DNA of 64,000 bases from positions 184,419 through 248,418 of the forward strand of contig JAKCWW010000009.1 in NCBI GenBank assembly GCA_026260175.1, given 5' to 3'. Numbering within the stretch: position 1 is the stretch's first letter; each line of letters starts with the position of its first letter. This document shows, one piece after another, positions 51,975 to 62,910 of the stretch. A program made the position numbers and the translations under genes. Origin of the DNA: Reticulitermes lucifugus. Taxonomy: Eukaryota; Arthropoda; Insecta; Blattodea; Rhinotermitidae. The notes beneath the pieces were generated by a model. It ran no database searches. It was not told where the DNA came from and was given only the letters and a program-made list of their open reading frames with translations.

Positions 51975-52640
51975 CTCACACCCTTTGCGTACAGTATGCA
52001 ATTTTGACTAACGTACACATAAGACAGGTATGCGTTTGAAGATGTGCCATATGAATGATGACTATGTAAGAGTATCTTAATGCACTCTTTTCCTGTAACA
52101 CATATCAGAGTTAAGAAAGAAGGGGAACAAAATGAAGGTAAAAGTCCAAGTGAAGGGGTTTTGACAATACGTAGAGCCTCTAAGAATTTTCCAACATCAC
52201 AACTTGACCACACGAATATTCAATAGAAATTAAGGTAGAAGACTGTATCGACTTCTCCAGGGCTCTGGATTGGTGACCAGCTCTAAGATTAGTGACTGCT
52301 GGAAGATTCGGAATTCAAGGAGGAATACGTGTGCTAAGTAAAGAGTGATTGTGAATTACTTCTGGAAAATGAAGGTGAACGATGTCATCGTCCTTACATA
52401 AAGAACATAAGTACATAAGCAGTGGAGTTAATGGCATATGATATAATAATACTACATAATACAAGCAGGTTCATAAAAAATATGTGGAAAGATGACCAAC
52501 ATATTTTTTTTCTGAAAAAATTGCATCTTCGTTTCACAAATTAGTTGTATTTACAAAACAAATTTGAAGTGATTTATTTTATCAGAAATAAATATTTTAT
52601 TTACCTTTTCATTTGGAGGATAATATTAAGATAAATCTTC
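51975..52640. other. No gene recognised
   Basis: AT-rich, with no recognisable coding region or repeat. Confidence 0.45.
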
Positions 52641-52644
52641 AGGA

Positions 52645-52800
52645 ATTAGGGTGGGAAGGCAGGATTGGATTGCTTTGGCTCAGGATACAGACAGGCGAAT
52701 GCGGTAATGAACCTTGGGTTCTATAAAATGCGGGGAACTTTTTTGACTAGCTGAGGACCTGTTAGCTTCTCAGGAGGACCCTGCTACATGGATTTAGTTA
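52645..52800 (+). pseudogene. LINE ORF2 3' end and tail (copy 2)
   Basis: Aligns with the LINE end at 32,040-32,420 over 52,706-52,782. Just upstream, frame fragments read GRIGLLWLRIQT in one frame, and a D-IALAQDTDRR-like segment in another. These correspond to the W-D-LAQDR segment at the very end of such LINE proteins. It is a short dead 5'-truncated copy. Confidence 0.68.
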
Positions 52801-52804
52801 TTTC

Positions 52805-54245
52805 TCTTTCCATATGCTGATAAAAGTGAGCAACGTTGGAAGCACAATTTATTTTATCTCCAGAGTTATTTCGATGTATCAGGTTGTCTGCGTACCAGAG
52901 ACAGCTATTAAGACTAGCCTAAACAGCAAACCAACCCAAACACTGTGATCACATACCAAGATAAAACGAGTTGATTTGTTAATGTGTTTAACACTTAGCC
53001 TTCTTGTGCATTTATTATTACCTAGGTAGTAATTTCTTTATTTATGCGAGTTTAATGGGGAACTGTAAAGAAAATACACTTTCAATTCAGAGGGAATTCG
53101 GGAAGACGTATAGTGGTGGATATCAGGAAATGCTCCACCAATGGATACGGCAGTTTTTTTCAGTCAATGTTGCAACAATTGGCAAGGCAGTTGTCTATTT
53201 TATGTACTGCTCCGAAAACAGATATATCAGTGGTGTATTTTAGATTATATTTAGAAAAGACGTAGGTCTCTGGCTTTCACAGCAACAATTTTCATAAAAT
53301 CTCAGTTACGTAGAGATTACTTGTACCGAATTTCAAATACTTGTATCAAAAAATGTGGAAAATACCGGTAGAAATCTATTTCATTCCTTAATAAAATTTT
53401 GACTGTTACTGAGCTGATTTTAAAGAAACTGACTCTTGCTCGACAAATTATTTGGAGAACTCTTTTACCAAATTTTATGAAAATTCAACTCAGTTTACTT
53501 GCTGTTGATATTTATAATAAGATAAATCTTCACTACGTACATTTTGATTTTATAAGTGTAGTTACTCTTCAAAAACACTGGGCCAACCGATAAGCAAATA
53601 CTGGAACAAGATCAAGCCGAAGATATGCAACAAGCATCGGTTCACCTAAGGTTCGCTGTCTGCATACTCTGTCTGCGTCGTTGCTTTGTGTCAAAAAGAG
53701 TATGGACACTGAAGTACAAAATGTACTCTGAAGTCCATAACAGAAAAGTCAACGAACAGTACATAATCGTACAGAAACACGCGAAACTTGAGTAACCCAA
53801 CAATGTAAACAATCAAGAATTTGTTCAGAATAATTTATGATTCTTGGTAGCGTTGTTACATTTGATTGTTTGCGCCTGCCAGCAAGTTATTATGTAATGT
53901 TACTGTGACCAAACACATTACACTGCTGACCTTTTATGGAGCCCGCGTGAATATTAATGCATTCGTAGCCCGTAACGTAATGCATGTGTATAAACTGAAC
54001 CTTGCCGGAGTACCGCACGACGTCACATCGCTGGCCGTCTGTTCTACGTCATTTTTCGGGGACAAAAACAAGCTTCGAAAGTATTCTCCTGTGCGTGGTA
54101 CATTTTAGATTTGCGATTAGACGTTCAAACAAGATTGCAAATGGCGTACTTCGTGGCATAGCTCGTAGACTTTATTAAGTGATCTTTATTTCAAAATATC
54201 ATGCGGTTTCGAGGTGCACGCCTAAATGCAATTACACTGCGGGAA
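52805..54245. other. No gene recognised
   Basis: Short unrecognised frames only. Confidence 0.45.
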
Positions 54246-54249
54246 ACAT

Positions 54250-54440
54250 ATGCCCTTCCCTGCCCTGATTTTCATAAAACTTGCTGTGTTGGTGTGCCAG
54301 TAAACCTTTAATCTTGCATTTGGAATGTCCAGTTGTTGAATATCTGTCGGGACACTGGAAATCTTGACTTATGTTTTCTTGCTTTTCCTCAGTTCTTCCA
54401 GACAAGTGGCGGCATAGTACATGGACTAGGTCATTGCCCT
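54250..54440 (+). repeat. tRNA-type SINE fragment (family 3, copy 2)
   Basis: Diverged inverted copy of 1400-1555. In this orientation an A-box-like GTTGGTGTGCCAG (around 54,287-54,300) precedes a decayed B box near 54,330-54,345, and the GGACACTGGAA block follows. The minus-strand frame across it is antisense repeat, not a gene. Confidence 0.52.
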
Positions 54441-54444
54441 TTCC

Positions 54445-55570
54445 TTCCAAGTAGTTTTAAAGTCATTACTTACGACTCTTCCTGCTATTCCACCCATACA
54501 GCCTGAGATACATCAACGTTGTTATAGAAAACACGAATGCACGAATCAAAGCACTAGCAGACTTCCAAAACAAATTCTTCAGTAGAAATGCATTAAAATA
54601 GAGACTTTCAGAGAGAAGCATTGTTGACTATGAAGTCTCGGTAAATTTGATCCTGATCCTTAAAACGGAAAATTAAAATAAGGGAAGGAGGGAGGAAAGG
54701 AATTAAGAAGACGAGAAAGAAAAAGAGGGAAGAAAAGTGTACATAGTTGTATAATAATCTCAAGTTTCTGGTGATATATTGGCTTTTCTTACCAACACCT
54801 TTCTGCACACTACATTTCTAGACTTCAACTACACACACACACACGCACGCACGCGCTCTCTCTCTCTCTCACACATACACGCTCTCTCTCTCTCTCACAC
54901 ACACACAACAACCCCAGTCTGCGTAAGCATCAAATCGCTCCTTTGTCATTTGTCTTTTCTCATCCCCTCGGCGGTCTAGAACAGTCTTAAATAACCGGTG
55001 TCAGAAACAGAAATTCTGTTTACTGATGGATAATTCTACTCACAAGACTGTTTGTGATGACAAGAAATCTTAATTAGACTCCATTTGTACTATTCGCAGA
55101 TAAACACCACTGATAGGACGAATAGAGTTAATGTGCAAAATGTGAAAGATATTTGCATTCTTAATGATCACTTTCGAATGAAGGCTGGTTTGAAAATAAT
55201 TTATCAAATAGCTTATAAGGTAGTTAGCAAACGCTCCACTAACTTAGGGGATGTGAATATTAATGAAAACACGCTGAAATAAATAATAAAGGCGTGTACT
55301 TTTATCGTATTCTCGATTATGTTTCAAGGAATGACAATCTCTGAATATCATAATTGTTTGTAAAAAGTTAGTATGTTCGATGTCATTTTCGAAGATCTTT
55401 CCTCCTGTGTAAAAATTTTTAACTTTCGCTAAGCGCTTCCGGCTCAAAACATATAAACGAACTTACTGGTATCTTTGCTGAAATATTTTTTTCTGACAGA
55501 CGAATTTTAAGTAATAAAGACAATTTTAGTGTACATGGCTACCTTGTATTATAAAAAGAATATATGCTTT
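54445..55570. other. No gene recognised; CA/CT microsatellites
   Basis: Alternating CA, CG and CT dinucleotide runs at about 54,830-54,910. Otherwise unrecognised sequence. Confidence 0.5.
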
Positions 55571-55576
55571 TATAGA

Positions 55577-55614
55577 ACGCTACATGTGTCGAACCTACGG
55601 TCATCATCAGGCGC
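55577..55614 (-). ncRNA. Hammerhead-like motif, one core change
   Basis: On the minus strand GCGC precedes an intact CTGATGA (55,610-55,604). A hairpin with ACC/GGT pairing follows, then GACA in place of GAAA (55,590-55,587), a C-AT-G stem III, TA, and GCGT pairing with the leading GCGC. Only the third base of GAAA departs from the core. Confidence 0.45.
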
Positions 55615-55619
55615 GAATA

Positions 55620-57535
55620 TGTAAAAAGCATGACAGTGAAATGTTTTGGCATGCCTATTAAATAAATATCTTTCTTATAACTGCATCTACTACAATTATG
55701 CTATTGAATAAAGGTCAACCTGACACATGAGTAAAATGTTTTGTATATAGTTGTGTTATTACGACAGAATGTATGTTGCAGCATTGAAATCATATAACAA
55801 TGTCAAATTTAGGATTATTATAAAACAATATAAATAATATACATAACATCGCTAGGCAGTATTTATTTACTTACTGTGCTTAAGATACCTGTGGTTGCTG
55901 TGTGTTCCACCTGGTTTAATGTCAAACAGTTCAGCAGTTTACCAAAATTTATTTATGAACTTCGTGTGATTACTACAGTAAACAGATACAATTTCCTGAA
56001 TAGCGCTCACTAACTGGTCTTCGTGATGGAAATAGAGTGTGTTTTCTTTGACCTAGAAAGAGGATTTTAAAAAGTTATACTCGTATACTTGCAGGTGAAC
56101 CAAATTCTGAGAAAAAGTTTTGTTTTATTTCTATAAATTAGAAGGAAATGCTGCAGTGTCTTTTGAAGTCTTTTCCTGAAAAGACCTTAAAAACTCCAAG
56201 TATTCGTAATAAAGTGTTTTTCAGAAAGCTACTAGTTCTGCTGTATTCGTTATCGTCAGTTTTTAAACTATTCCTAGAAAATGAGATTGCAACTTGCCAC
56301 CATGTTCTTTCGAAATAAAATATTCCATTTTATTTTAATTCTACTTAACGTCTATGTCATCATTCGACCAATGGGCCGTACGTATATTTCATTCATTGAG
56401 TGCCGACACTAAATAATCTTAGCAATTGACAGCGCCTTTAAGTAAACATTTCTATCACTCTCTACGTAAATTCCCCCCTTCAAAAAAGTTAAAGGATCTT
56501 TAAATACACAGACAAGAACATTTGCATTTCCAACGATCTTATTCTGACCGTTATTTTCGTTGGTTTGTGTTGCTTTTGACATAGGCGATTCTAATGCTGA
56601 CAAGTTGACGAACTTGGCTAATCTTCTGTTACCTCAAACGGTTCCAACAGGAACTGCACAGTGAATTGATAGGGGGAGGCTCAGGGGGTGGTTTTGTTGA
56701 ACGACTTCCAACTTGGACATGCTCTGGCGCTTTGCGACACTGACGGAATACGTCTCTGGTTTACACACACTCCACCTTAAACGCGGTAATCCGACCGCAA
56801 GCCAACGGGTCATTAGACATTCAACTGTTCTCGTGTTGGAAACGAGCCGGGTTTTATGTGTATTTTATAAGAATGATTGAGTTCTACCAAATTTACCCCC
56901 TGGGCTTTAGAAATCACGCAGTATTTTAGCATTTTCAGTCAGTATTACGAAAGGAAAAAATTTCTTCGCTTAAGATTGAGTTCATTGAAATCCATTTCTC
57001 TGTTTCTATCAGTAAGTGTATTATCAGGTGAAAGATACGTTTCCAATGCTTGAATTTCAATGTTACTTTCATCCTTCCAACATTCTTTACATCCCTTTTT
57101 ATGTTGCCATGTTGAGTGTCTGAAGCAGCCATGTCAAGGAAGTGTGAAGTGAAAAACATATTACATAAGTAAATGCATTCAGTGTGCTTTTAGTTTTGGA
57201 ATGAAAATGTTGAGAATTGATGAGCGATGAATGAAAAGCAAACAGATTAACTCAAGTGGGTTTTATTCTTGTAATAACGGAGTTCTTCTAGAAACCGCTG
57301 TTGATGTGTTTCCTTTATTCGGCTAAGTGTATATTTAAAAATTGGCGTTTTCTTTACTACTTTCAGCGAGTGATATTTTTAGTAGCACCAAAATGTCACA
57401 CCGACAAATGTTTCCGTAAAACACAACAAATTTATATAACCTATAACAAGACATGCAAAGCACTATAACGTAACATAGATGCGTAAAAAGACAATAAGTA
57501 GGAAATATTACTATGAATGCGTGTCTGTACTCTAG
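55620..57535. other. No gene recognised
   Basis: AT-rich sequence with short frames only. Confidence 0.45.
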
Positions 57536-57820
57536 CCTTAGTTATCCGGCATGCAAATCTTTTTATCTGTGGACTGTCTGGCTTTACCATGTTTTTCACG
57601 AATTTCGGAAAAAACGTTACTGAACATAAAATGTGTTTTGATTTTCCCTGCAAGTTTTGCCTGAAATATTTCTAATTCTAGGAGGCATTCGGCGAGATAT
57701 TATTAGAATTTTACATATGTTTTTCACGTTGTATTCACCGTGCATCTTTATATAACTGATTATCATTCACCAACAAATGCACAAAGATAATTTTTCACTA
57801 ATTACTTTATTAAAGGATTT

Positions 57821-57864
57821 CCCCTATACGTATTTCGGCAAACTATATTGCCATCTTCAGGTGG
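57821..57864 (-). ncRNA. Hammerhead-like core in E1 left arm
   Basis: Intact CTGAAGA and GAAA with a 5-bp stem II. Stem III is U-A plus A-U around an ACGU loop, and the expected cleavage is after the A of AUA. Stem I is GGGG against CCAC, with one mismatch. Confidence 0.55.
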
Positions 57865-57999
57865 TCATTTTGGTTTGTACATAGACCAATGTACATGTGA
57901 CAATATTGGTTATTGTACCATCTATAAAATTGTATAATATAGATGGTACAATAACCAATATTGACACATGTACATTGGTCTATGTACAAACCAAAATGA

Positions 58000-58043
58000 C
58001 CCCCTGAAGATGGCAATATAGTTTGCCGAAATACGTATAGAGG
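58000..58043 (+). ncRNA. Hammerhead-like core in E1 right arm
   Basis: Mirror of the left-arm motif with the same intact core. Here stem I is CCCC against GAGG, again with one mismatch but at a different position. Comparing the two arms suggests a fully paired ancestor. Confidence 0.55.
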
Positions 58044-58344
58044 AAATGCTTTAATAAAGTAATTAGTGAAAAATTATCTTTGTGCATTTGTTGGTGAATG
58101 ATAATCAGTTTTACATATGTTTTCATGTAAAGTACTTATCATTCTTGTCAGATATTAAAGAATCTTGAATTTTCTCGACAAATTTTCTATAAATTTTCAA
58201 ATAGCAATTTTCATGAAAATCCGCCGTGTGGGAGCTGAGTTATACCATGTGGACAGAAGGACGAACGGACGGACGGCGGGACTTGGTGAAGCTAATATTC
58301 GCTTTTAGCAATTTTGTGAACGCACCTAAACACGTCCAAACTAG

Positions 58345-60125
58345 TGATGTATTTGTGTTTCTCTTTTTCGCCCCCTTTCTTATAATTAGTTCAAATGGAA
58401 TTGTTCGCTTTAACACTATCCTGAACTAATTTACTATAGTTCATAGCTTTCCATATTTTATAGGCTACATATCTCTGTAAGACGTCATTGTATATTATAA
58501 TTTTATTTAAGTCTGTATCTTCAAAAGCAATCATTTTCATGGCTTCACAAACAAAACGTGACACATTCCTTTGCCCTTTGTGCACGTGATAGAGGTTACA
58601 AAATCTCTTCACATTACACTCATTCTTATTTAACAATAATATTTTATAAGAACATAATGTGAAGCATTGTTTTACATAATACTTTTTATTACCCCGTTAC
58701 GTTGCCTCCCTTGGGTCCAAATACTTCTTCTCACACTAAAAGTGCTGATGCATAATGATGATACTCCTATAGCTGTGAATGGTTGCGTCTTTATCTCCTC
58801 TCTCAGAAACCATGCTCATTCAACTGTGATCGTTCTCAGTTAGTGACAAAGTCGGAAGTCATTACGCTATACCCTGGACTCGATTGCCATTTAAATGACA
58901 CAACTTTGTGCGCAGTTATCTCCTTAAAGATTTCATTGAGGAACAGAAAATTCTCGCCCCGTTCTGTTACACTGTGATTAATGACTGTACTGGATCTGAT
59001 ATGTAGATGGAGACAACGTTAAAATCTCATGATCTTCAGTCAAACTCATTCCACTGTCGTGTGCATGCTATTAATGGTGTGAATATTTGAATGACCTTGC
59101 GCAGCTACTGAAGACTTGCGTAATGTGTGTATGGAATACAAATGAGTAACGGTAGTGAAATTAGAAAAGAAAAAGTTTCGAATTGTGCATTAGGGTGGTG
59201 GCAACAACACGAGTTGTTCGGACAAGCTGTACAGCACCGCTATATTAGCAGTCATCACAGAGTTCTGGAACACTCCCTTTGCGTGTTGCTCCCATATGCA
59301 CCTCTACTACTCTGATTGTGGCACGCTCAGATGATGAAACGCCACTTTGTTACGCTACAACGTGAAACACGTTACTTTAACCTGCTTGTTTGTCCGAGAC
59401 AGTGTAAGATGCGTTGATACGTAACGCAGTCTTTTGACACACGATTGAAGTTAATTCGTATATGTAAAATTTGAGTCGAAATTTAAACACATGTTACATT
59501 TATTTTGCTGCAAAAATTAAAGGTTGAATTTATCTAGATAATTACTGTTTTCGAAACTTTCGTATTGAAAAACATATTTTTAATTCTCCCGAGTAATATT
59601 AAAGTGACAGTATATTCGATGCGTTGCAAACTGTATTCACTTCATCCCATCTGTTATTCAAAAATGCGTGCCCATGCGTTCAGCGTCAATCAGGAAATCC
59701 ACATACGGAATTTACCCTTGTGGCTTTTGAATCCGAGACTTTACTCTTTGTAACACAGAGTGGTGTTTCAAAGCTTGCCACTATACTGTTACATGATTTG
59801 TGTGCATTTCACAAACTTACAGGCCTAAAAGTTTTACGTTCGCTGAGTGTAATACAACTAACTATATCAAGCCTATTTCTTCAATAATTTGTTGTTTTAG
59901 TTCATTATAACGCCGGCCATGAGAAAAGCGCTGTGTCTGTTCATAGTTTTAGTCTGAAGATGTACAGAGGAGTGTGCAGCTGTTAACACACACAGGCTAC
60001 GGAATAACACAACACGACAGGCAGTGTACATATAAAGGTAACATCGAAGCGCTTTAGCGAAACCATTGTTGCCGTAGAAATGCAATACGTGTTACATTTT
60101 CTGAGTGTGTGTGTCAGTAGCCTTA
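58345..60125. other. No gene recognised
   Basis: Short unrecognised frames; no repeat of note. Confidence 0.45.
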
Positions 60126-60129
60126 GTTT

Positions 60130-60540
60130 TCCAGCAAGCAAAGTGCATACGCCGTATTATATTGTCATCTGTGGCCTGTCTGGCTTTACCACATTTTTCC
60201 ACATTATCTCATAAACGACACGATTTTCGAAAAAAAAATACTCCACGTAAAATTGTGTTTTGATTTCCTTTGCAACTACTGTCGGAAATATTTCTCATTC
60301 TAAGAATAATCTAGCGAGTTATTATCATAAACATGCGTAGGTCTCCATGTAAAATACCCGTTATTCTTGTCAGATTTTAATTAAACTTGAATATTCTCGA
60401 CAGATTTTCGAAAAATACTAAAATGTCAAATTTCATGAAAATCTGTTCAGTGGGAGCCGAGTTCCATGCGCACGGACAGACAGACAGACGTGACGATGCT
60501 AATAGCCACTTTTAGCAGTTTTGCTAATGCGTGTAAGAAT
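60130..60540 (+). repeat. Dispersed repeat family D, copy 3 (uninterrupted)
   Basis: Collinear with copy 2 but without the inserted palindrome, so it serves as the empty-site reference. Ends in a CAGACAGACAGACGTGACG block and TTTTAGCAGTTTTGCTAATGCG. It has no recognisable ends, tail or coding frame. Confidence 0.72.
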
Positions 60541-60544
60541 TCAA

Positions 60545-61140
60545 CAGTAAACACAAAATTTCAACTGACCGACAGTCAACCATATCTTTTAAACACACAC
60601 CGTGAATACGAATCAGGAAGACAGTAAGTAACCACAGTGTCGCGTTTTACAGCGAAAATATGATTTGGGGTTTATACTGCATTGCAAATGCAGATATATT
60701 TATATAGTTGAGGATTCGAAGATGAGACAATATATGCAGTTCTTAATACATGATATAAAATTGCATTTAATAACTATTGGACTATTTGGTACACTGTAAT
60801 GAGGATTTCACCGAATCAGATTCTCTTAACGTAAGGTTTATTTGAAATATAGCAACGGGTACAACTCTAGAGATGTAACAGAAATGGAATCAAAACTAAA
60901 TGTTTGTGTTAATCTTCTAGAAGGTTTGATCATAAAACGTCTAAAAAAACATAACTCAGTATTTCATATGTTGGTGTTAACTGTATTCATTCCACTACAA
61001 CGTGTGTGAATGTGACCCTGATAGTGCAGAAAATCGAAACAATTTGAAATAACAGTAAAATTGGGCACTCTTAACGCTGATTCATGTGTACTTGTATTGT
61101 ATGTATTTACAACATTGTAACACGTTTTTTATTTTTTTAT
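60545..61140. other. No gene recognised
   Basis: AT-rich with short frames only. Confidence 0.45.
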
Positions 61141-61146
61141 TATCAG

Positions 61147-61201
61147 CCAACAAATACACTCAAATTGTCATAGTCTGTGACAATTTGATTGCATCTGTTG
61201 G
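61147..61201. repeat. 24-bp imperfect hairpin
   Basis: 61,147-61,170 is inverted at 61,178-61,201 with four mismatches around a 7-nt loop. It begins CCAACAAATACAC, close to CCAACAAATGCAC in the arms of E1 (57,770-57,782) and CCAACTGATACAC in those of E2. It may be a reduced relative. Confidence 0.6.
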
Positions 61202-61294
61202 TTCATATTAAAAAATCGAACTATAACTGCACGGAATGGAAAATATAAAATTGTAACCGAGGTACACGTTGAATCGTGAACAAATTGAACTTAT

Positions 61295-61528
61295 TAATAA
61301 ATTTATAACCAACTGATACACAATTGAACCACTTTTATTGTAGCGTCTATATTATTATACGCCCCTACATATGTTTCGTACCTCAGTCCATCCTCAAGGG
61401 GTCTCAGGAGGTCCGAAAGATATGTAGGGGCGTATAATAATATAGACGCTACAATAAAAGTGGTTCAATTGTGTATCAGTTGGTTATAAATTTATTAATT
61501 CATAAAGATGCACGGTGATACTAATATG
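61295..61528. mobile_element. Palindromic hammerhead-bearing element E2 (sibling of E1)
   Basis: Inverted arms run from 61,293 and from 61,499 toward a centre near 61,398, nearly perfect over the outer 80 bp or so. A one-sided tail (61,500-61,528) contains ATAAAGATGCACGGTGA, identical over 17 nt to the tail of E1. A perfect 13-bp direct repeat AAATTGAACTTAT (61,282-61,294 and 61,529-61,541) flanks it. On the minus strand there is a hammerhead-like core: CCCC, TTGAGGA (one change), a weak hairpin, GAAAC, an AUAU loop, GTA and GGGG. As in E1, the direct repeat overlaps the outermost two arm bases. Confidence 0.7.
61362..61401 (-). ncRNA. Hammerhead-like core in E2 left arm
   Basis: Stem I GGGG/CCCC is fully paired, and GAAAC with a C-G and A-U stem III and GUA is intact. 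The first core base of CTGANGA is T, and stem II pairs poorly. Probably inactive now. Confidence 0.42.
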
Positions 61529-61544
61529 AAATTGAACTTATATT

Positions 61545-62900
61545 TAACCACTGAAAATTCAAGTGTTTTGCATAGCTCTTAAACAAAGCTAGGAACAGAG
61601 AGACTTTGCATAAAAGAGTCAGTTATATTTGAACCTTCATAACCGTATATTCAAATGCTTATTAAGATGTTTCTTGTTTAAAACTACTTAGATGATAACA
61701 CGTAATTCTGTGCGCCAGTGTTGGTTATGATAAGAGCAGATGTTGCATTTCATGAATGAGGCCCTGTACAGCCTGAGAGTGAGAGAGTAGGTTGACATTG
61801 ATTATTACAAGGCAAGCAGGAGGTGTAAGAAATGTGACATCTTCATTTAGTTCAGCCCTTGTTCTCCATAGGATTTATTATTTATCCCAGCTGTGTTAAA
61901 GCACATGAATTTACCAGCTACGTCTTCTACGTACACAGACGTACAAGATATGTAAAGGGAAATCTTGGTACAAGCACTCTATAGCTGCACTCAACTTAAC
62001 CAGCTTTGTTTGGAGTAAGTGTAATTGAAAATTGCGTAGGGCTGCACGTGTTTCATTAATTGTGCTTCTAAGACAAATTGTGGAATAATTTATATATAGA
62101 AACTGGCAAAACGTTGTGATATATTCAGTTCTTTTACTACTTAAATGGCCGTATTTAAAGTCACATCACAAATTTGTAATTTTGACTTCATTCAGTGAAG
62201 CCGATTTGTGGGTTTTAATGGAAACACTAACTAAAAGGGTATAACTTTAATTTCATTATTTCAAACATTCCCCAATCAAACTAGTTTCAGCTGAATTCAT
62301 TATGTCTAGGCTGGTGTAATAATGACATTAAGGGGGGGATGTTGTATCCGAAAATTAACTAATGAAATGCATTGCCAAATTTTTTACAATTTTGATGTGA
62401 CTTTGTAACCGAATACTCCTAAAGTTACAGCAGTGTTAAAGTGGTATAAAGCTTTTATCTGCTTATTTGCCGAAATCAACATATAAGGTCGCTACACATA
62501 TTTGTAATTGCCGGACTTTTGATTTATTACATAATTACTGAACATGCTTTAAATTAAGAATAATCATCACAAGGCAAAACTATTACTTTCCATCTCCATT
62601 AAGCAAATTAATTCCTAACTTTCAATGAATGTATGAGTAGACGGTGATGATGAGCGGAAAACTCAATAAATAAAGTGACGCAATGATAGACCAGGGTTGA
62701 ATTTCCGAGAGTGGCAGACATAATTCTCTTTTACACTTTCTCTGTAACTTTTCTGGATTCACGCAATAATCCTCATCTCAGGCAGAGATTAAGAATACAT
62801 AAGAGATATACCTTAAGTACTCTGCCCACCATCTATCTGTTCACTGCATTTCTGTTCATGAAATAGTGTAGCTAGAGTTACCGATAATGTATCCTGTTTA
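61545..62900. other. No gene recognised
   Basis: AT-rich sequence with no recognisable coding region or repeat. Confidence 0.45.
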
Positions 62901-62910
62901 CTAAAACAGC

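Larger units (their letters stand above)
57724..58108. mobile_element. Palindromic hammerhead-bearing element E1 (Penelope-like terminal type)
   Basis: Arms 57,754-57,926 and 58,110-57,938 are 173 bp each and about 98% complementary, with an 11-nt loop. Each arm carries an outward-consistent hammerhead core. On the plus strand it is CCCC, CTGAAGA (58,004-58,010), a GGCAA/TTGCC hairpin, GAAA (58,028-58,031), a short stem III around ACGT, ATA and GAGG; the mirror is at 57,860-57,821. A 30-nt tail (57,724-57,753) lies on one side only. A 15-bp direct repeat (57,709-57,723 and 58,109-58,123) flanks it as a target-site duplication. Inverted terminal repeats with a short one-sided tail and hammerheads are described for Penelope-like elements. 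No reverse transcriptase is present, so this would be a non-autonomous or deleted form. The attribution is inference. Confidence 0.7.
57540..58340 (+). repeat. Dispersed repeat family D, copy 2, interrupted by a palindromic element
   Basis: 57,540-57,723 and 58,109-58,340 together match 60,130-60,540. Shared blocks are CTGTCTGGCTTTACCA, TGTGTTTTGAT, GAAATATTTCT, TTATTCTTGTCAGAT, TTTCATGAAAATC, a GTGGGAGC-GAGTT block, a GGACGGACGG/CAGACAGAC block and TTTTAGCA-TTTTG. The interruption is the element at 57,724-58,108. No coding capacity was seen. Confidence 0.75.
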
